A DNA stretch of 64,000 nucleotides. Source: JAIBJN01 sp963842305. GTDB lineage: Bacteria > Actinomycetota > Thermoleophilia > Gaiellales > Gaiellaceae. The position numbers were made by a program, and so were the translations under genes. This document shows, in pieces, positions 1 through 8,557 of this stretch; within the stretch, counting starts at the first letter, position 1; every line of letters starts with the position of its first letter. The stretch covers positions 477,962-541,961 of the forward strand of contig CAWJFW010000005.1 of NCBI GenBank assembly GCA_963842305.1, read 5' to 3'. A model generated the notes under the pieces. It ran no database searches and was not told the origin of the DNA. It saw nothing but the letters and a program-made list of their open reading frames with translations.

Positions 1-153
1 GGCCGATTCGCGGTCATGACGAAGGCGGGACACGCGAGCATGGCGACGACGAAGCGCTACCTGCACCTGGCCGGAACGGTCTTCCGCGACGAGGCCGACG
101 CGCTTGAGCGACGTGTTCTCGGCATCGCCTCGACCGTCGAGAGCGACGAGTGA
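1..153 (+). CDS. Tyrosine recombinase/integrase, C-terminal fragment
   Basis: Only the last 50 codons are present; the gene begins before the window. The readable part contains GHASMATTKRYLHLAG, which matches the end of the catalytic domain of tyrosine recombinases: the histidine of the GH(A/S) box, then the RY tyrosine that would be the nucleophile. The acidic tail ends SDE. It would cut and rejoin DNA at an attachment site, as a phage-type integrase or XerC/D relative, but the fragment cannot separate the subfamilies. A 12-base tandem repeat follows 9 bases after the stop. Confidence 0.7.
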   Translation, partial: GRFAVMTKAGHASMATTKRYLHLAGTVFRDEADALERRVLGIASTVESDE

Positions 154-162
154 GCGACGAAA

Positions 163-186
163 AACTTTCTACTGAACTTTCTACTG
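163..186. repeat. 12-bp perfect tandem duplication beside the integrase tail
   Basis: The unit AACTTTCTACTG occurs twice head to tail, directly downstream of the recombinase stop. It is A/T-rich compared with its surroundings. It could be an arm-type integrase site or a polymerase-slippage product; nothing else in the window repeats it. A short hairpin (CCGCT/AGCGG, 226-241) follows and could help end transcription of the converging gene. Confidence 0.5.
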
Positions 187-262
187 AAATGAGGTGATCT
201 GAGGGAACCTCACGTCACCTAAACACCGCTCAACCAAGCGGGTTTAGCGAGTGAGCTACCCC

Positions 263-1276
263 CTATGTGGAGATCATCTTCTTCTCGACGCCGACACCGG
301 CCGCGACCGCGCGCTCGTACTCGAGCGGGACGGTGGCGGAGTCCTGGAGCGCGATCCCGGTCGAGTCGAACACCGTGATCTGATCGTCGGACTCGCGGCC
401 GGGGAGCTCGCCGACGATCACTTTCCCGATTTCGCCGGCGACGTCCTCCTCGGCGATGAGGCCGTCGCGCAGGGGGACGTTGATCTCGCCGTCCGCGCGG
501 CACTGGCGTATGTCGTCGACGAAGATGCGCGCCCGCTGGAGGAGCGTCCCCTCGAGCTCCTGCTCGCCCTCGAGGTCCGCGCCGAGCGCCGCGATGTGCG
601 TGCCGGGCGCGATCCAGGCGTCTTCGACGATTCCCCCTCGCGCGTGCGTTCCCGTGACGACGACGTCGGCGCCGGAGACGACCTCCTCGAGATTCGTGGA
701 GGCGCGCAGCTCGAAGCTCTCGTACAGCGGCTGCTCCTCGGCGACGAAGCGGTCGAGCGTCTCCCGGCTGCGGCTCCAGACACGCACCTCCTCCCAGGGG
801 AACACCTCGTTGCAGGTGGCCAGAGACCCTCGGCCGACGGTGCCCGCGCCGACGATGGCGAGCACCTTCGAGTCCTTGCGAGCGAGCCACTTCGCCGAGA
901 CGGCCGCCGAGGCCCCTGTTCGCATCATCGTGTGGTGCGAGCCGTCGCAGATGGCGAGCGGAAAGCCGCTTTCCGGGTGCGTGTAGACGAGGATCGAGAA
1001 GACGGTCGGCAGCTCGAAGCGCGCGTTGTCCTCCCGGATCGAGACCCATTTGCATGCGGCGGCCGGCGGATCCTCGATGAAGGAGGGCATGACCTCGAAC
1101 TCGCCGGGGTAGTCGTCGAGGACGATGTGGCCCTTCGGCTCCATGTAGACGCGGCCCAGCCCGTGCATGCGAAACGCGTGCTCGACGCAGTCGTTGTACT
1201 CCGCGGGCGTCAGGAGCCCGATCATGTCCGAGCGGCCCAGGATGAGCGTCTTGCGGTTGCGCCAGCTCTCGGCCAC
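263..1276 (-). CDS. Ornithine cyclodeaminase / mu-crystallin family protein
   Basis: A 337-residue protein of normal length for the family. The N-terminal half carries the substrate-binding fold, including MPSFIEDPPAAACKWVSIRE with the conserved lysine region. The middle has a Rossmann NAD(P)-binding motif, VGAGTVGRGS, followed by VRVWSRSRE. Known members convert ornithine to proline plus ammonia, or reduce and deaminate imino or keto acids (alanine dehydrogenase, ketimine reductase). Subfamily and substrate cannot be fixed here. The start MAESW is the first good ATG. The gene lies 10 bases downstream of the FmdB-type gene on the same strand, so the two are probably co-transcribed. Confidence 0.85.
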   Translation of the reverse strand: MAESWRNRKTLILGRSDMIGLLTPAEYNDCVEHAFRMHGLGRVYMEPKGHIVLDDYPGEFEVMPSFIEDPPAAACKWVSIREDNARFELPTVFSILVYTHPESGFPLAICDGSHHTMMRTGASAAVSAKWLARKDSKVLAIVGAGTVGRGSLATCNEVFPWEEVRVWSRSRETLDRFVAEEQPLYESFELRASTNLEEVVSGADVVVTGTHARGGIVEDAWIAPGTHIAALGADLEGEQELEGTLLQRARIFVDDIRQCRADGEINVPLRDGLIAEEDVAGEIGKVIVGELPGRESDDQITVFDSTGIALQDSATVPLEYERAVAAGVGVEKKMIST

Positions 1277-1286
1277 GGGCGGCGCG

Positions 1287-1463
1287 CTAGACGACGCGAT
1301 GCCAGTTCACGTTGCTCGGCTTCCACTCCGTCGAGAAGACCGAGAGAACCCGTACGACGTCGCTCGAGCCGCACTTGCTGCACGGCGGCGGCTCGGCCGA
1401 GGCTCGCACCAGCTCCTCGAACTGCTCCTCGCAGGATCGGCAGCGGTACGCGTAGATCGGCAC
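1287..1463 (-). CDS. FmdB-family zinc-ribbon protein
   Basis: A 58-residue protein beginning with GTG and reading MPIYAYRCRSCEEQFEEL. It has two CxxC pairs, CRSC and CSKC, about 23 residues apart, the usual FmdB/putative regulatory zinc ribbon. Family members sit beside amide- and amino-acid-utilisation genes and are called regulatory, but their role is unproven. The tail (FSTEWKPSNVNWHRVV) is unusual and may be lineage-specific. A TAGACT box lies exactly 6 bases upstream of the GTG, so the transcript is probably leaderless and continues into the cyclodeaminase gene. Confidence 0.75.
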   Translation of the reverse strand: MPIYAYRCRSCEEQFEELVRASAEPPPCSKCGSSDVVRVLSVFSTEWKPSNVNWHRVV

Positions 1464-1469
1464 GGCCGA

Positions 1470-1475
1470 AGTCTA
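1470..1475 (-). promoter_or_regulatory. -10 element (TAGACT) for the leaderless FmdB/OCD transcript
   Basis: On the minus strand TAGACT is followed by 6 bases and then the GTG start. The geometry equals that of eight other starts in the window (TANNNT-N6-start), the known arrangement for leaderless actinobacterial mRNAs. Confidence 0.55.
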
Positions 1476-1505
1476 ACTTAGAGCTTGCTCGGGTTCCTCC
1501 TTCGT

Positions 1506-1511
1506 TAGAGT
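1506..1511 (+). promoter_or_regulatory. -10 element (TAGAGT) for the leaderless amidase operon
   Basis: TAGAGT, 6 bases, then the ATG of the small AtzG-like gene. It faces away from the minus-strand TAGACT box 30 bases to the left, giving a compact divergent promoter pair. Confidence 0.55.
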
Positions 1512-1517
1512 CGCTCC

Positions 1518-1685
1518 ATGGCCGAGCCGCCATCGCCGGCCGAGCTCCGGCGGATCGCCGCGACGCACGGGGTGACGCCCACGGACGAGGACCTCGAGGC
1601 GGTGCGCGGGTTTCTGGCGGTCCTCCTGCCCGCCTTCGAGGAGCTCGAGCGTCTTGCGCCTCCTCCGGCGGCGCCCGGCGAGTGA
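1518..1685 (+). CDS. AtzG/GatC-like small amidase subunit
   Basis: A 55-residue protein (MAEPPSPAELRRIAATHG start, APPPAAPGE end) whose stop overlaps the beginning of the amidase gene. Size, predicted helices (DEDLEAVRGFLAVLLPAFEE) and position directly before an AtzE/GatA-like amidase fit the AtzG/DUF4089 group, which forms a GatCA-like heteromer with its amidase. Similarity is by size, pattern and context, not by a diagnostic motif. Confidence 0.6.
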   Translation: MAEPPSPAELRRIAATHGVTPTDEDLEAVRGFLAVLLPAFEELERLAPPPAAPGE

Positions 1686-3067
1686 GCCTCGCGCGGCTGG
1701 CACGAAGCGCTCCGGGCGGGAGAGCTGTCGCCTCGCGAGGCCGTCGAGCGCTATCTCCGGCGCATCGAGGCCCTCGACGTCGAGCTGAACGCCTACATCG
1801 CCGTGCGAGCCGAGGAGGCGCTGGCCGAGGCGGACGCGCTCCTGCGATCGCGCGAGACGGGGGCCGCTCTGGGGCGTTCCCGTCGCGGTGAAGGATGTCA
1901 TCGACGTCGCGGGCACCGCTACGACCGCCGCTTCGCGGATTCTCGTCGACCACGTGCCGGCGGTCGACGCGCACGTCGTGGCGCGTCTGCGCCGGGCGGG
2001 GGCCGTCGTTCTCGGCAAGCTGAATCTCCACGAGTTCGCCTACGGCGCGCTCACGACGAGCACGCAGTTCGGGCCCGTCCGGAATCCGTGGTCGCCGGAC
2101 CGGGTCTGCGGCGGGTCGAGCGGCGGGAACGGAGCGGCGGCCGCAGCCGGCCTGGCCGCGGGGACGCTTGCGACGGACACGGCCGGCTCGATCAGGATCC
2201 CGTCGTGCTACTGCGGCGTGACCGGGCTGCGGCCTTCGACCGGCCGTGTCTCCAATCGCGGCGTCTTCCCGGTCGCCCCCAGCTTCGACACCGTCGGGCC
2301 GATCGCCCGCACCGCAGAGGACTGCGCGCTCCTCCTCGCGGCGGTTGCGGGGCACGATGCCGGCGACCCGGCCAGCCTCGAGGATTCCGTCCCGCCGTAC
2401 GGCGAGCACCTGGGAGAGGGCGTGCGGGGCCTCCGCGTCGGGGTCGTCACGAGCCTCGTGGAGGGCGCGGACCCTCCTGTCGCCGAGGCGGTCGAGGCGG
2501 CGCTGGCCGAGCTTCGCTCGCTCGGCGCCGAGCTCGCCCCCGTCGAAGTGCCGCTGCTCGAGCACGCCGGGACGATCCAGCAGGCGATGCAGTTCCCGGA
2601 GGCGACCGAGGTGCACCTGGAGTGGCTCCGCACCCGCCTCGCCGACTACGACGCCGACGTGCGCGCGCGCCTGCTCGTCGGCCTCTTCGTCACCCCCGAG
2701 GTCCGTGAGGCAGGGTAGGCGCGCGCGCGAGGTGGCCTGCGACGAGATCCGGCGAGTCTTCGAGCAGGTCGACCTGCTCGCCGCGCCCACGATGCCGGTT
2801 CTGCCGCCGCGAATCGGCTCCGAGACCGTCGAGCTCCGCGGTCGCGAGGTCCCGCACCGGCTAGCGCTCATTCCGTACAACTCGCCGTGGAGCCTCGTCG
2901 GCTCGCCCGTCGTCACTGTGCCGTGCGGTCTCGTCGACGGCCTGCCGGTCGGCCTCGCGCTCGTCGGTCCGCGGCTCGGCGAGGCGACCGTCCTCCGGGC
3001 GGCCCACGCCTTCCAGCTGGCCACCGACTGGCACGATCGCCGTCCGGCGCTCGCGCAGACTGTCTAG
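1682..3067 (+). CDS. Amidase-signature hydrolase (AtzE/GatA-like), frameshifted
   Basis: Reading requires three frame changes, near 1,697, 1,872 and 2,715. The joined protein would be about 460 residues, the normal family length. It shows the catalytic lysine in PVAVKDVID, the glycine/serine loop CGGSSGGNGAAAAAGLAAG carrying the cis-serine, and the nucleophile region TDTAGSIRIPSCYCGVTGLRP, completing the Ser-cisSer-Lys triad. The C-terminal part (LLAAPTMPVLPPRIG, SPWSLVGSPVVTVPCG) is intact. At 1,872 the reading resumes if one G is removed from a G run, typical of a sequencing error. With AtzG-like partners such amidases cleave carbamoyl/biuret-type or other amides. The stop shares CTAG with the convergent DsbA-like gene. 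Confidence 0.75.
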
Positions 3068-3655
3068 CTCGGGCGCGGAAGGAGCGGCTCGCCGTCGAGC
3101 AGGCGCTCGACGCCGCCCATCCCCCAGTGGGTGAGCCCGTCCTCGGTGAGCACGGAGGGGACGCCCGCGACGCCGGCGGCCTCCGCCTGTCGCCGGATCT
3201 CCTGGAGGCGTGCCCCGCGCTCGGGCGAGTAGGCGGCCGCGACCGCCTCCCGGGGCTCCAGCCCGATCCGCTCGGCCGCGCGCGCGATCTCGGCGTCCGT
3301 CGCGATGTCCTCGCCCTCGCAGAAGAACGCCTCGTAGAGGGCGTGCTTGAACGCTCGGAGCTGCCCCTGCTCCTGGGCCCAGAGGCATGCGGCGAGCGGC
3401 AATGTCGAGCGCGGCTGATAGCGAGGCAGGTGGATCTCGATGCCTCGCTCGAGCGCCCGGCGGTAGACCGTCCTGAGTCCAGTCCGTGCGCAGGTGGTCG
3501 CCGCGAACCTCGAGCAGCGGCTTCGGGGCCGGCCGCAGTTCGAACGGGAGCCATTCGACCTCGACCTCGCCGCGATCCTCGGCTGCCTCGACGACCGGCG
3601 CCTCCATGTACGAGTACGGGCACACGACGTCGTAGTAGAAGGCGATGCTCGGCAC
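3064..3655 (-). CDS. DsbA-family (FrnE-like) thioredoxin-fold oxidoreductase, frameshifted
   Basis: Starts with GTG and reads MPSIAFYYDVVCPYSYMEAPVVE, with a single active-site cysteine in CPYS as in the HCCA-isomerase/FrnE branch of the DsbA family. One frameshift near 3,480 separates this half from the C-terminal half (LPLAACLWAQEQGQLRAF, GVAGVPSVL with the family cis-proline). Joined length is about 195 residues. It probably acts on thiols or glutathione conjugates in the cytoplasm; no signal peptide is visible. Confidence 0.75.
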
Positions 3656-3661
3656 GGCGCG

Positions 3662-3667
3662 AGCTTA
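3662..3667 (-). promoter_or_regulatory. -10 element (TAAGCT) for the DsbA-like gene
   Basis: On the minus strand TAAGCT is followed by 6 bases and the GTG. A plus-strand TATATT (3,668-3,673), 10 bases before the nitrilase ATG, adjoins it, so the 28-base gap between the divergent starts probably holds both promoters. Confidence 0.5.
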
Positions 3668-3683
3668 TATATTCGCTCCGCAG

Positions 3684-4526
3684 ATGCTCTGCGGCGTGGC
3701 CCAGACGGAGCCGCGACTCGGCGAGCCGGACCGCAACGTCGAATCGTGCCTCGCCCGGCTCGAAGAGGCGGCCTCCTCGGGATGCGAGCTGGTCGTCCTG
3801 CCCGAGTGCGCGACGAGCGGCTACATGTTCGCGAGCGAGCACGAGGCGGGGCGGTACGCCGAGGAGATCCCTGGACCGAGCACGGAGGCGCTGGCCGCGG
3901 CGTGCGCCCGGCTCGGCCTCCACTGCGTCGCCGGCCTCCTGGAGCGCGACGGCGATCGCCTCCTGAACACCGCGGTGCTCGTCGGGCCCGGGGGGCTCAT
4001 CGGCCGCTATCGCAAGACCCATCTGCCCTTCCTGGGCGTCGACCGTTTCGTCACGCCGGGCGAGGAGCCCGCACAGGTCTACGACACGCCGGTCGGCCGC
4101 CTCGGGATTGTCATCTGCTACGAGCTCCGCTTTCCCGAACCGACGCGGGCCCTCGCCCTGCGCGGCGCGGAGCTCGTTCTGCACGTCACCAACTGGCCGA
4201 CCGCCGTGCGGCCCTTCGCCGACTTCCTGACGCGGACCCGCGCGGCCGAGAACCGCATCTTCCTGCTGACCGCGAACCGCGTCGGCGCCGAAGGAAGCGT
4301 CGAGTTCTTCGGGCGGAGCCAGGTCGTGGACCCGCTCGGCAACCGTCTCGTCGAGGCCGGCGAGGGGAAGGAGGAGCTCGTCGTGGCAGAGATCGAGCCG
4401 GCGGAAGCCCGCGACAAGCACCGGGCGATCGTGCCCGGCGAGTACGAGGTTGACCTCTTCGACGACCGGCGCCCCGAGCTCTACGGCGCCCTCGTCGAGG
4501 AGACACGTCCCGTCCACGTCCACTAG
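3684..4526 (+). CDS. Carbon-nitrogen hydrolase (nitrilase superfamily)
   Basis: A complete 280-residue nitrilase-fold protein. The Glu-Lys-Cys triad is visible: Glu in VVLPECATSGYM, Lys in GRYRKTHLPF, Cys in GIVICYELRFPE. The general architecture matches omega-amidase and carbamoylputrescine/beta-ureidopropionase-type branches; the substrate cannot be assigned. I chose the ATG at 3,684 rather than an in-frame ATG 39 bases upstream because family alignment begins at CGVAQTEP and a TATATT box lies just before. It leads a plus-strand run with the cyclase and M20 genes, all likely acting on C-N or ring-derived substrates. Confidence 0.85.
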   Translation: MLCGVAQTEPRLGEPDRNVESCLARLEEAASSGCELVVLPECATSGYMFASEHEAGRYAEEIPGPSTEALAAACARLGLHCVAGLLERDGDRLLNTAVLVGPGGLIGRYRKTHLPFLGVDRFVTPGEEPAQVYDTPVGRLGIVICYELRFPEPTRALALRGAELVLHVTNWPTAVRPFADFLTRTRAAENRIFLLTANRVGAEGSVEFFGRSQVVDPLGNRLVEAGEGKEELVVAEIEPAEARDKHRAIVPGEYEVDLFDDRRPELYGALVEETRPVHVH

Positions 4527-4540
4527 GAGGAGGGAGCGAG

Positions 4541-5504
4541 ATGGCAACGACGGAGGACAGCCTCACCTTCGAGGCGATCCTGGAGAAGGACGGCGCTCAA
4601 GGTTTCGAAGAGCCCGTGGGGCGCCGAGGACGAGATCGGGCGCCTCAACTGGGTCACTCCGGACTCGCAGAAGGAGATCCTCGAGCGTCTCGACGGCACG
4701 AAGGTCTTCGACCTCTCGGTCGACTACTTCATCGGCATGCCGTCGTGGTCCGCGGCCGGCGACCCGAAGTTCGACATGTGGATGACGCACACGCCGCAGG
4801 GATCGGTCAACGACAGCCTCTCCGGCGCGGGGCCCGAGGTGCACGAGAAGTACAGCTACTGCGGCGATTCGATGGCGATGTACACGCACTGCGGGACGCA
4901 CATGGACACGCTCAACCACCTCGGGTACTTCGGCTGTTTCTGGAACGGCTGGACGGCGGAGAAGCACCTCGGCAGCCGTCACTGGATGGTCGGCGGAACG
5001 GAGAAGTACCCGACGATCATCGCGCGCGGCGTCCTCCTCGACATCGCCGGGCTTCACGGCGTCGACTGCCTCCCGGACAGCTACGAGATCACGCCCGACG
5101 ACCTCAAGAAGGCGGCCGGCGAGCAGGGCGTCGAGCTGCGCCGCGGCGACGTCGTCTGCCTGCGCATGGGCCGCATGACGGCGTGGCCGGACTCCGACGG
5201 CTACCTGCTGAACCCACCCGGGATCGGGCTCGCGGCGACGCGGTACCTCTGCGAAGAGGCCGGCGCGATGTGCATTGCGGGCGACACGATCAGCCTCGAG
5301 GTGCTTCCGTCCGCAGACGAGGGCTTCCTGCCCGTGCACTGCTACATGTTCGCGACGGCAGGCGCCCAGATCATGGAGGTCGTCTGGATGGAGGAGATCG
5401 CAGCGGAGAAGCAGTACGAGTTCGCCTTCATCGGCGGTCCGCTGAAGCTGACCGGGGCGACCGGAGCTCCGTTCCGGCCGATCGCCGTGCCGCTGCGCGG
5501 TTAG
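4541..5504 (+). CDS. Cyclase-family metal hydrolase (kynurenine formamidase fold), frameshifted
   Basis: Begins MATTEDSLTFEAILEKDG after a GGAGGAGGGAG ribosome-binding site; one frameshift near 4,600 leads to SPWGAEDEIGRLNWVTP and then an intact reading to the stop. Total about 320 residues. The metal-binding signature of the cyclase family is present as HCGTHMDTLNH. The length and the GAEDEIGRLN element resemble the larger bacterial cyclase/isatin-hydrolase-like group that opens cyclic amides. It sits between a nitrilase and an M20 hydrolase, suggesting ring opening followed by amide cleavage; the substrate is unknown. Confidence 0.75.
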
Positions 5505-5507
5505 GCC

Positions 5508-6780
5508 GTGGCGGCTCCTCTGCCGGCCGTCGACCGGGCCCGAAGCGCCGAGCGCATCGAGCGCGACATCGAGACCCTCGCGGGCCCGGACTACACGCGA
5601 TCCGAGGAGGCGATCCGGCGGTACGCCTACACGCCGGAGTACCGCGCGACGCTCGATTACTTCGTGCGCGAGCTCGAGGCGCTCGGCTTCGAGATCTCCT
5701 ACGACCCGGTCGGCACGCTCGTGGCACGGAACCGGCCGGCCGGGGAGCCCGCCTTCGGCATCGGTTCGCACTGCGACTCGAACCGGAACGGCGGCAAGTA
5801 CGACGGGACGATGGGTGTCGTCACCGCGCTCGAGGTCTGTCGGCTGAACGCGGAGCTCGGCCTCGACCTGCCGCTCCAGCTCATCTCGTTCCTCGAGGAG
5901 GAGGGATCGGGCTTCGGGCAGATGCTGCTCGGCAGCCGGATCACCGCCCAGCGGGTGACCGACGAGGAGCTGAGCGAGCAGTTCCGGGCGATCGACGACG
6001 GGCGCAGCTTCTGGGAGCATGCGGAGGAGGCCGGCTACGAGCCGTCACGGTGGCGCGAGTCGATCCGCATCCTCGACGGGCTCACGGGCTGGATCGAGCT
6101 CCACATCGAGCAGGCCCGCGTCCTCCAGGACACCGGCAACCGCCTGGGCGTCGTCACGGCGATCGCCGGCTACGTCCATGCCGACGTCGTCGTGGAGGGC
6201 CGGGCCGACCACGCCGGCGCGACGCCGATGGACTTCCGGCTGGACGCCGCCCCAGTGGCGGCCCAGGTGATCCTCGAGGTGGAGCGACTCGCGCGCGAGG
6301 CCGGTCGAGGGGACCGTCGGGACCGTCGGGGAGCTCGAGCTCGAGCCGGGCATCATCAACGTCGTGCCCGGCCGCGCCCGGCTCTCGCTCGACACGCGCG
6401 GCGTCGTCGAGGAGGGGTTCCACGCGGTCGCACGGGGCATCGAGTCGTTCGCGCAGGAGGCGGCCGCCGAGCGCGGCCTGACCGCGAGCTACCGTCAGCG
6501 GCAGACCCTACCGGTGACCCATATGGACGAGCGCCTGGTCGCTGCGCTCGAGCAGGCCGCCGGACGAACGGGCGAGCCGTTCATGCTGATGCCGTCCGGC
6601 GCGGCTCACGACACGATGTGCGTCGCCGACCACGTTCCGAGCGCGATGGTCTTCGTGCCGTGCCGGGACGGGATCAGCCATGCTCCCGACGAGGAGGCCG
6701 ACCCGGCCGATGCCGCTCTCGGCGCCGAGGTCATCCTGCACGCCGTCGCTTCCCTGCACGCCTTCGCCGTCGCGGGCTAA
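5508..6780 (+). CDS. M20 hydantoinase/carbamoylase-family amidohydrolase, frameshifted
   Basis: Starts with GTG three bases after the cyclase stop. Metal-site elements appear in order: GSHCDSNRNGGKYDGTMGV, EEEGSGFG, ELHIEQARVL, and near the end PSGAAHDTMCV and PCRDGISHAPDEE, the family pattern for N-carbamoyl-amino-acid hydrolase and allantoate/ureidoglycolate amidohydrolases. One frameshift near 6,305 splits the dimerisation domain. Joined length is about 420 residues, as expected. It would release ammonia and CO2 from a carbamoyl or ureido compound. With urate oxidation genes 8 kb away, allantoate is a possible substrate, but a beta-ureido acid is equally possible. Confidence 0.8.
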
Positions 6781-7190
6781 GCGATCTTCTCCAGCGCCGC
6801 ACGCATATCCGCCGGGATGGGGCGGGAACGCTCCGTGGCGCGGTCGACGTAGACGTGGACGAAATGGCCGTGGGCCGAGGACTCGTCGTCGTCGTTTCTG
6901 AAGATCCCTATCTCGTAGCGGACGCTCGAGGTTCCGATTCGCGCCACCCGGATTCCGGCAGTGACGCGATCGGGGAACGCGATCGGCTGCTCGTACGAGC
7001 ACGATGTCTCGACCACGAAGCCGACAGTGTCGCCCGCACGGATGTCCAGGACGCCCTCGTCGATGAGATACCGGTTCACCGCAGTGTCGAAGAACGAGTA
7101 GTAGACGACGTTGTTCACGTGGCCGTAGACGTCGTTGTCCATCCAGCGGGTTTCGAGGGTCAGAAAGTGCTTGTAGTCGCTCCTCCGCAT
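6777..7190 (-). CDS. Hotdog-fold acyl-CoA thioesterase (4HBT/FadM type)
   Basis: About 137 residues from MRRSDYKHFLTLETRWMDND. The signature WMDNDVYGHVNNVVYYSFFD holds the catalytic aspartate region of 4-hydroxybenzoyl-CoA-type thioesterases. The upstream in-frame ATG (7,247) would overlap the preceding dehydrogenase, so the start at 7,190, 4 bases after that gene's stop, is preferred. The pair is probably one transcript. Its stop overlaps that of the convergent M20 gene. Confidence 0.8.
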   Translation of the reverse strand: MRRSDYKHFLTLETRWMDNDVYGHVNNVVYYSFFDTAVNRYLIDEGVLDIRAGDTVGFVVETSCSYEQPIAFPDRVTAGIRVARIGTSSVRYEIGIFRNDDDESSAHGHFVHVYVDRATERSRPIPADMRAALEKIA

Positions 7191-7194
7191 CGGA

Positions 7195-8487
7195 TCACCA
7201 GCACGTAAGCGAGTTTGCGAAAAGCTCGCCGAGGAGCTCGCGGTCAACGGTCACGGGGGCGTTGTCGAGCAGGCGTTTCTGGATGATCGTGCCCTCGGTG
7301 AGAGCCGCGACGTCGGAGCGGCGGTAGCCGACGCCGGAGATCCCGTTCGGCATCCCGGTCGCCTTCATCATCTCGGCGATCCGCCCGGAAACCGCCTCTC
7401 CGGGCTCCGCGTCCCGGACATCGGCACCGAGCAACTCGGCCCCGTCGAGGTGGCGCTCGGGCGACGTCGCCGCGATCCGGCGGAAGACCGCGGGAGCGTT
7501 GACGATGACCGACATGCCGTGGGGAACCATCGGCTCCTCTGGGGGGTAGCCGTCCGGGGTGAACGAGTCCACCAGCCCGGCGACCGCGTAGGACATGCCG
7601 TGTGGGACGTGAACACCCGCGTTGCCGAACGCCATCCCGGCGAGGGTCGCCGCCCACATCATGTTCTCGCGGGCCTCGCGATCCGACGGATCCTGAACGG
7701 CCCGCACGAGATAGCCGCCGCACAAGCGGAGCGCCTCCCTGCAGCCGACGTCGCTCCAGGGGTTCGCGCCCTGGCTCAGGGGCCGCGACGGGGCATCCGT
7801 CTTGCTCCTCGCGGTGAACGGACGCGCGGTGAAGGACTCGAGTGCGTGCGAGAGGACGTCGAACCCGCTCGCCGCGACCACCGGGCCGGGGAGGGTCTCC
7901 GTGGTGTCGGGATCGATCAGCGCGCGTGTCGGGACCAGGTGCCGGTGGGCGATCCCGGTCTTCGCCTTCAGGGAGAGGAGATCGAAGATCGCCATCCCGG
8001 TGCATTCGCTGCCGGTGCCGGAGGTGGTGGGACAGGCGAGGTGGGGTCGGAGCGGCCCAGGAACCGGGCGCCCCTCGCCGACCGGCGCGTTGACGTAGGT
8101 GAGCAGCTCCGCCGGGTAGGTGGCGTAGAGATTCGCAGCCTTGGCCGTATCGATCACCGAGCCTCCGCCGATCGAGACGAAACCGTCGACGTTCGCCTCT
8201 ACCGCGAACCGCGTCGCGGCCAGGAAGGATTGATCGGTCGGCTCGACCTTCACCTCGTCGTAGAGAGCGACGTCGGCGCCGGCCGCCCGGAGCGAGGAGA
8301 GCGCGCGCTCGAACGGCTCGAGCGCTCGGACCCTCGGGTCCGTCAGGACGGCGACACGTGAGAGCCCGAGCGTCTTGGCCCACGGGCCGACCTCCTCCAG
8401 GGCGCCGCGGCCGAACGTGATCGAGTTGCGATCCACCGAGAAGGCCGATTCCCGCCCCTCGACCGGGACGTAGTGACAGCAGACCAT
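7195..8487 (-). CDS. Iron-containing alcohol dehydrogenase, hydroxyacid-oxoacid transhydrogenase-like
   Basis: A complete 430-residue Fe-ADH protein. It has the nucleotide-binding VSIGGGSVIDTAKA, the substrate/metal region ACPTTSGTGSECTGMAIF, and metal-site histidines in VLSHALESF and VHVPHGMSY. The N-terminus (MVCCHYVPVEGRESAFSVD), the NPWSDVGCREALRLCGGYL segment and the PMVPHGMSVIVNAPAVF segment are those of the HOT/ADHFE1 subfamily, which transfers hydride between 4-hydroxybutyrate-type hydroxyacids and 2-oxoglutarate with bound NAD. Substrate is inferred from subfamily only. A TAACGT box lies 9 bases upstream of the ATG. Confidence 0.8.
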   Translation of the reverse strand: MVCCHYVPVEGRESAFSVDRNSITFGRGALEEVGPWAKTLGLSRVAVLTDPRVRALEPFERALSSLRAAGADVALYDEVKVEPTDQSFLAATRFAVEANVDGFVSIGGGSVIDTAKAANLYATYPAELLTYVNAPVGEGRPVPGPLRPHLACPTTSGTGSECTGMAIFDLLSLKAKTGIAHRHLVPTRALIDPDTTETLPGPVVAASGFDVLSHALESFTARPFTARSKTDAPSRPLSQGANPWSDVGCREALRLCGGYLVRAVQDPSDREARENMMWAATLAGMAFGNAGVHVPHGMSYAVAGLVDSFTPDGYPPEEPMVPHGMSVIVNAPAVFRRIAATSPERHLDGAELLGADVRDAEPGEAVSGRIAEMMKATGMPNGISGVGYRRSDVAALTEGTIIQKRLLDNAPVTVDRELLGELFANSLTCW

Positions 8488-8557
8488 CGGGCGCCGACGT
8501 TACCGCATCAGGCGAGCCGCCCTTCCGCAGGGAGCACTGGCCCGGCCGCCTAAGGAG

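Noticed and set aside
251..1891. A 546-codon plus-strand frame opposite the cyclodeaminase
   Set aside because: It runs antisense to a clear family and crosses three other genes; composition only.
2861..4547. Long minus-strand frames over the amidase and nitrilase genes
   Set aside because: Antisense shadows of conserved genes; only the DsbA-like part of this strand matches a family.
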